Assembly: GCA_038318565.1 (NCBI GenBank)
Contig: JBBQCI010000009.1
Span: 1 to 61,827 of the forward strand
DNA from: UBA11346 sp038318565
GTDB taxonomy: Bacteria; Planctomycetota; UBA11346
Direction: 5' to 3'
Length of the DNA: 61,827 nt
Shown here: positions 59,901 to 61,827 of the stretch, in pieces
Position numbering within the stretch: position 1 is the first letter of the stretch
How the letters are laid out: every line of letters begins with the position of its first letter
Notes under the pieces: model-generated
What the model saw: the letters and a program-made list of their open reading frames with translations, nothing else
Database searches by the model: none
What the model was told of the DNA's origin: nothing
Position numbers and translations under genes: made by a program

Positions 59901-60373
59901 AGATCTTGGAAATCGACCTGTCGGCCATCGGCAGCACGGTGACGGCAGCCAACAGTTTGCCAACGATCACCGTGGCACCGACCCTGGCGGTATTGGCCGC
60001 CGCCAGTGCTACCACCACAGTCCTGATCGGAGACATCGAGACGGCGGCCGCCAGCCTGACCTTGTCAGGGGTTTCATCCGCCACCGGCACGGCTACGGCT
60101 GCCCTGAGCGGAAGCGGTTCCTCGCGCACCCTGACCGTCAACGGGATCGCCGCCGGTTCTGCCACCGTCACCGTGACGGTTACGGACAGCAGCGGAGCTA
60201 GCGTGTCGAGGCCGGTTGTGGTGACCGTTGGCGGCGGGTCGACTCCGGCTCCCGGGTCGGCTCCTGCGGCAAGCAGCGATGACAGCAGCGGATGCGGCTC
60301 GGGCGCCGGGGCTGCCGGACTGATCGCGCTGGTGCTGGCCGGATTGGGCCTGCGCCGCACGCGTCGCAACTGA
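56918..60373 (+). CDS. Large exoprotein: PhoX-like and phytase-like esterase domains with C-terminal sorting tail
   Basis: ATG 56918 with AAGGATC ahead gives 1151 residues and a signal peptide (MFRTCSISLLALALGAADSA). Residues 20-500 resemble PhoX/DUF839 phosphatases: TLFANQELGATKGAVRAHGA, then FFMNGEETSNGRAFAHAVSG, then YFLRPEDGVWDPLNPDTFYF. Residues 530-980 match the esterase-like phytase domain: GGLGSSMALVPGQPGQFWCL with TDRGPNVTSPTV, then DSEGLVAAADGTFWVSDEYG and FKLPSVLRQREANRGMEGLC. An Ig-like domain (about 1020-1110), a Ser/Pro linker and SGCGSGAGAAG plus a TM helix and R-R-T-R-R-N end the chain. It likely hydrolyses phosphate esters at the cell surface. Confidence 0.82.
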   Translation: MFRTCSISLLALALGAADSAYLTPVMPGVIIKPIASSGDLLPAGVDATGVAVGGGATKSVVGILDGMGWLDNGNGTFTLFANQELGATKGAVRAHGAVGSFVSRWLINQSTLAVSTLADQITTVYTSANGVAWATATVTFDRFCSADLPAATAYYNSTSGKGLPPATGRFFMNGEETSNGRAFAHAVSGAYNGQSIQLPHLGVSAWENVLACPYAQDKTVIVALDDTSPGQVYIYVGDKQVLGSTNGDVTDWAQAAGLIGGTLYTVIANGQLNEQRTPDAGFIGVGAGKGTALRFGLGQVNTPANVAAYTSGTVMDARTATVGGTYFLRPEDGVWDPLNPDTFYFVTTDRFDSLKNGGNGASTTTLGRTRLWRLVFDNLANPAQGGSITMLIDGSEDPGPQMLDNMTMDRFGRIILQEDPGNAEHAAALWVYDTVQGTLQKAAKHDPSRFGDRGYGSAGVNGAKVSSVAPYDGDSSFAAVATVTGRSDEESSGIVDAQDLLGPGWFLANVQMHSITDMPQNAEVERGQLTAIYVPFIRAAGGTYQSGNLTNITYGTGSTKTVLPVRDGGLGSSMALVPGQPGQFWCLTDRGPNVTSPTVATDKLFAKPDFAPNIRRVKLNGDGTMTVLEKISFKRSDGTTPITGLPLPSGDNGSTNEGAYAVNPDGTIGTTLLSDTSGLDSEGLVAAADGTFWVSDEYGPFIAHFSATGVEIERASPYAAASVSGFKLPSVLRQREANRGMEGLCMTPDGTKLVGIMQSPLANSTTTAGGIPAGSAAGSSRRMLATRIVEITIATGATRQFAYLTDTRSTAISEIVALSATKFLILERDGNFPTSSATAVKKVYSVDISTATDIHDPADGENGKLFTASTAGGATAGNGTMEDIIRLVGTSPTVLQATTQLAAAGITPLTKTLVVDLATYKATYNHDKVEGLAMIGSKLYVINDDDFGVTDEDADGALSSVGMPVLAKIVHGTTTTQSLGASATATKSGLQDFTQILEIDLSAIGSTVTAANSLPTITVAPTLAVLAAASATTTVLIGDIETAAASLTLSGVSSATGTATAALSGSGSSRTLTVNGIAAGSATVTVTVTDSSGASVSRPVVVTVGGGSTPAPGSAPAASSDDSSGCGSGAGAAGLIALVLAGLGLRRTRRN

Positions 60374-60378
60374 AACCC

Positions 60379-61422
60379 TCAGAGCAGGAACGTCCGCACA
60401 CGTTCGGCGATAATCGCCGAGCCATGTGCGGCCGGATGCAGGCCATCGGGCAGCAGACGGACATCCTCGGGAACGTGATCGCTGGCCAGGACCAGACGCG
60501 GAGCTAATGGCATCAGCGCTGTGCGAAGCGCTGCACGGATCTGCCCGGCCCGTACTCCGACGTCGGGACCCAAAGGCATGCCCTGAAAATCGGCCGGGCC
60601 TTTACCTGTCTCGCACGGCTTCCACGGCGGAAGGATCCAAACGATCCGACGGTGCGGACCGGCGCAGGCGAACTGGGCCAGGCGCAGGGCTGGTTCTACC
60701 ACTGCGTCGGTGTCGGATTGGCGCCATGCGTGGTTGCTGCCCAGGGCGATGGTTACGACATCCCAGACGCGAGTCTCCAGCGCCCAGTGGAACACGTCGG
60801 GTTCAATCTTGATGCCGCCGACGCCGAGGTTCCAGCAGGGCAGGCCAAGCTGTCGCGATAACCGTGGCACCCAGGCGTCGAGCGGGCTTTGCACGCTGAA
60901 GCCCTGGGTCAGCGAATCGCCGATCGCCAGCCAGCGTGGAGCGGGCGCCGGTGCGGATTCGACAACGGCACCATCGGCCAGCGAGATGCCGGCAACGGCG
61001 CAGGTCGAAATCAGCGGCAGCCACAGTGCGATCGGTGTGAGTGGACCATCGCGTTCGAGTCCAGTCGGCAGACGCACCACGACGTTCCCTTGACGTTCTC
61101 GTACATCGGGACCATGCACCGCTGTCACGCCTGTGGCGTGCTCGACCTCCAGCGCAACACTGCTTGGAAACGGCTGATGGTGGCGCAGACGGGTCAGATG
61201 GAGATCGACCCACGGACTGTCGGTTGCCAGACGTAGGCCACAGCCGCTGCTGGAACGCAGATTCGCCACCGGGCCGATCTGTCCGGCGAGCATGGCGGTC
61301 GCCTCGCGCGGAAAGCGCGCCAAGCGCACGGCCTCGGCGTCCTGCTCGGGCTGCTGCGGGCAGACCCAGGTCAGACGTGGATCAGCGGCGCTGATCAGTG
61401 GCAACCACCACCGCCGCAGCAA
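60379..61422 (-). CDS. SGNH/GDSL-family esterase with N-terminal beta-sandwich
   Basis: ATG 61422 gives 347 residues, overlapping the slyD end by 28 bp; a later TTG is possible. Residues 1-165 form a beta-sandwich (DPRLTWVCPQQPEQDAEAVR, then LRLATDSPWVDLHLTRL). The esterase domain has block I AIGDSLTQGFSVQSP, block II LGVGGIKIEPDVF, block III TIALGSNHAWRQSDTDA and block V LLPDGLHPAAHGS with the Asp-His pair. This layout resembles SGNH hydrolases that deacetylate carbohydrates. No signal peptide is seen. Substrate unknown. Confidence 0.85.
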   Translation of the reverse strand: MLRRWWLPLISAADPRLTWVCPQQPEQDAEAVRLARFPREATAMLAGQIGPVANLRSSSGCGLRLATDSPWVDLHLTRLRHHQPFPSSVALEVEHATGVTAVHGPDVRERQGNVVVRLPTGLERDGPLTPIALWLPLISTCAVAGISLADGAVVESAPAPAPRWLAIGDSLTQGFSVQSPLDAWVPRLSRQLGLPCWNLGVGGIKIEPDVFHWALETRVWDVVTIALGSNHAWRQSDTDAVVEPALRLAQFACAGPHRRIVWILPPWKPCETGKGPADFQGMPLGPDVGVRAGQIRAALRTALMPLAPRLVLASDHVPEDVRLLPDGLHPAAHGSAIIAERVRTFLL

Positions 61423-61827
61423 CCACCTGCACCGGCACTCTGTTCATGATCAATCTCGGCGTGGTCGTGGCCTTCGTGGTCGTTCCCGGCGTGCGAACCG
61501 CACTCTCCGCTACCGCACGAACCCTGTCCACATGAGCCTGAGCCGCAACCTCCACCGGACAGTTCATCCTCGGTGGCTGCGCGCACGGCCAGCACTTCGC
61601 AGGCGACGCGCAGCGTCTTACCAGCCAGGGGGTGGTTGCCGCTGGCGACGATCTCTTCGCCTGCGATCTCGCGAACGGTAAAGGCGACGACCCGTTCGGC
61701 GTCGATCGGATGCGGGCCACGGAACTTCATGCCGGGCTTCATGACCTCGCGGGCGTTGTCGGGGAAGTCGCTGAATGGGACACGCAGCTCCAGCGCTGGG
61801 TCGTGCTCGCCGAAGGCCTCGGCCGGG
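61395..61827 (-). CDS. slyD: SlyD-type FKBP peptidyl-prolyl isomerase, C-terminal part (runs off right edge)
   Basis: The minus-strand frame is open to the right edge. Just inside it reads EAFGEHDPALELRVPFSDFP, then VMKPGMKFRGPHPIDAERVV, typical of the FKBP/IF-domain hinge of SlyD. VASGNHPLAGKTLRVACEVL completes the FKBP part. The tail is Cys/His/Gly-rich (GCGSGSCGQGSCGSGECGSH, then NDHEGHDHAEIDHEQ and CCGGGGCH), which is the nickel-binding tail that gives SlyD its role in hydrogenase maturation and metal buffering. The N-terminal FKBP half lies outside the window. Confidence 0.93.
   Translation of the reverse strand, partial: PAEAFGEHDPALELRVPFSDFPDNAREVMKPGMKFRGPHPIDAERVVAFTVREIAGEEIVASGNHPLAGKTLRVACEVLAVRAATEDELSGGGCGSGSCGQGSCGSGECGSHAGNDHEGHDHAEIDHEQSAGAGGCCGGGGCH

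Noticed and set aside
1..61827. CRISPR arrays
   Set aside because: The tandem repeats present are 7, 8, 14 or 27 bp with no unique spacers, so none is a CRISPR.

Overview
The window is a GC-rich bacterial chromosome segment with about 62 protein-coding genes, most packed end to end and many overlapping by 1-19 bp. I see no rRNA, tRNA or CRISPR array. Lipid A genes (lpxK, an LpxL-type acyltransferase), an OmpA/Pal-like lipoprotein, a SurA-like chaperone and a beta-barrel protein show a Gram-negative outer membrane. The zinc-ribbon Ser/Thr kinase, BatA/VWA membrane pair, YdjY-domain protein, DUF5060 glycosidase, HTH-plus-TM protein and DksA-like protein with a histone-like tail suggest Planctomycetota or a nearby PVC lineage. 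That placement is inference.

Layout. 1-435: start of an ABC exporter leaving the left edge. 600-3520: a lower-GC stress-type cassette (DUF2934, beta-barrel, DUF3185, a small membrane protein, a degenerate receiver, a double PRC-barrel). 3656-9665: chalcone-isomerase-like and YdjY/ExbD-like secreted proteins (minus), then ispA, a secreted protein, lipA, a lipocalin and a Ser/Thr kinase (plus). 9782-13114: a sugar locus (GH39 glycosidase, phytanoyl-CoA-dioxygenase-like protein, divergent AraC regulator). 13086-14686: rsuA-xseB and a STAS protein. 14810-24024: a seven-gene head-to-tail run (rpe, dGTPase, TetR, glycosyltransferase, DUF5060/GH5-like glycosidase, BatA-like VWA, second VWA protein). 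24051-27466: a REP-type transposase element joined to a lower-GC two-gene cassette. 27587-42727: housekeeping and membrane genes (DUF3592, pckG, AlkC-like, NagD-like, TraB-like, pyrF, lpxK, DksA-like, sthA). 42702-46219: PrmA-like, a secreted protein, an FGGY kinase and an FtsB-like protein. 46249-51778: a minus-strand envelope block (L,D-transpeptidase, anti-sigma, ECF sigma, SurA-like, OmpA-like, HTH-TM). 51929-61827: LpxL-like, nitrilase, purB, lipoprotein, ComEC, a giant PhoX/phytase-like exoprotein, an SGNH esterase and slyD cut by the right edge.

The most notable non-gene signal is a dispersed repeat present three times (14684-14770, 36110-36267, 40995-41158). Each copy abuts the end of a gene, and in two copies its first three bases are the host gene's TAG stop. 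Also of note are short tandem repeats just upstream of phyH-like and pyrF genes, a 12-bp inverted-repeat transposase element that supplies the C-terminus of its neighbour, and several family members lacking expected catalytic or metal-binding residues (FGGY kinase, C45-like, DksA-like). All domain assignments are from reading motifs; no database search was run.
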